From positions 1 to 6,241 of the forward strand of contig JAJZAL010000286.1 in the NCBI GenBank assembly GCA_021799405.1: a DNA stretch of 6,241 bases. Direction: 5' to 3'. The notes under the pieces were generated by a model that worked only from the letters and a program-made list of their open reading frames with translations, did not search any database and was not told where the DNA came from. Each line of letters starts with the position of its first letter. Within the stretch, counting starts at the first letter, position 1. Positions 6,059-6,241 of the stretch are shown piece after piece. The position numbers and the translations under genes are program-made. The DNA is from Acidobacteriota bacterium (GTDB taxonomy: Bacteria; Acidobacteriota; Terriglobia; Terriglobales; Acidobacteriaceae).

Positions 6059-6241
6059 TCAGTCTGAGAAGGGCAATCCCAGCAGGACGCGTAAAGCAGC
6101 CTGCGCACTCTGGATGGATGCGTGTAGCTGAATGGCTTCCGCGCGCCGGTCCAACAGATCTGATTCGATGGCTACGTAGGCAGTCATGTTCAGGTTGCTC
6201 TGGAGCAGACTGCGCCTTGCCGCCATGGCTGTGTGGCGCAG
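6059..6241 (-). CDS. C-terminal fragment, possibly a TolC/CzcC-type outer-membrane efflux protein
   Basis: An open frame enters from the right edge and ends at TGA (6059-6061 on the minus strand), giving 60 residues with no internal stop. It is rich in Ala, Leu, Gln and Arg, lacks Gly and Pro until the end, and reads as one long amphipathic helix: SLLQSNLNM, ESDLLDRRAEAIQLHASI, then AQAALRVLLGLP. This pattern resembles the last coiled-coil helix of outer-membrane factors of tripartite efflux systems (TolC/CzcC type), which commonly end near an ALxxLLG-like motif. The recognition is by pattern only, and another helical protein is possible. The hairpin at 6007-6036 sits just after its stop, as a terminator would. 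There is no promoter or start in view. Confidence 0.4.
   Translation of the reverse strand: MRHTAMAARRSLLQSNLNMTAYVAIESDLLDRRAEAIQLHASIQSAQAALRVLLGLPFSD

Overview
This is a moderately GC-rich chromosomal segment (roughly 58-60% GC by eye) with bacterial gene organisation, Shine-Dalgarno sequences and Sec-type signal peptides. The pairing of a secreted GH27 alpha-galactosidase with a secreted GH35 beta-galactosidase, and the general protein flavour, suggest a plant-polysaccharide-degrading soil bacterium, most plausibly of the Acidobacteriota (Terriglobales/Acidobacteriaceae). That placement is an inference from recognition and was not tested by a search.

Layout: (1) 2-832 (+) is the 3' part of a DNA polymerase IV gene (dinB), cut by the left edge. 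(2) 867-1919 (-) converges on dinB with only 34 bases between the stops and encodes a metal-dependent amidohydrolase-2 family (TIM-barrel) protein. (3) 1920-2141 is a 222-base divergent intergenic region holding the amidohydrolase ribosome binding site, a perfect 6-bp inverted repeat and a weak candidate promoter for the next gene. (4) 2142-3902 (+) encodes a secreted GH27 alpha-galactosidase with a C-terminal ricin-type beta-trefoil. (5) 3903-4021 is a 119-base gap with no convincing terminator. (6) 4022-5959 (+) encodes a secreted GH35 beta-galactosidase with a strong ribosome binding site. (7) 5960-6058 holds a strong hairpin with no clear U-tract. (8) 6059-6241 (-) is the 3' end of a gene entering from the right edge, whose 60 visible residues resemble the C-terminal helix of a TolC/CzcC-type outer-membrane efflux protein.

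Functionally, the two glycosidases form the only obvious gene partnership. Both are predicted to be exported, and together they could strip terminal alpha- and beta-linked galactose from plant hemicellulose side chains such as galactomannan or galactosylated xyloglucan. Their order, common strand and 119-base spacing allow co-transcription but do not prove it. The DNA polymerase, the amidohydrolase and the efflux-like fragment show no evident link to this job.

I found no mobile element, CRISPR array, tRNA, rRNA or recognisable riboswitch, and no convincing undescribed system. The points most worth a second look are the trefoil-tailed GH27 with its altered acid/base-side loop, the unusually long N-termini of both glycosidases, and the DinB C-terminus without a recognisable clamp-binding motif.
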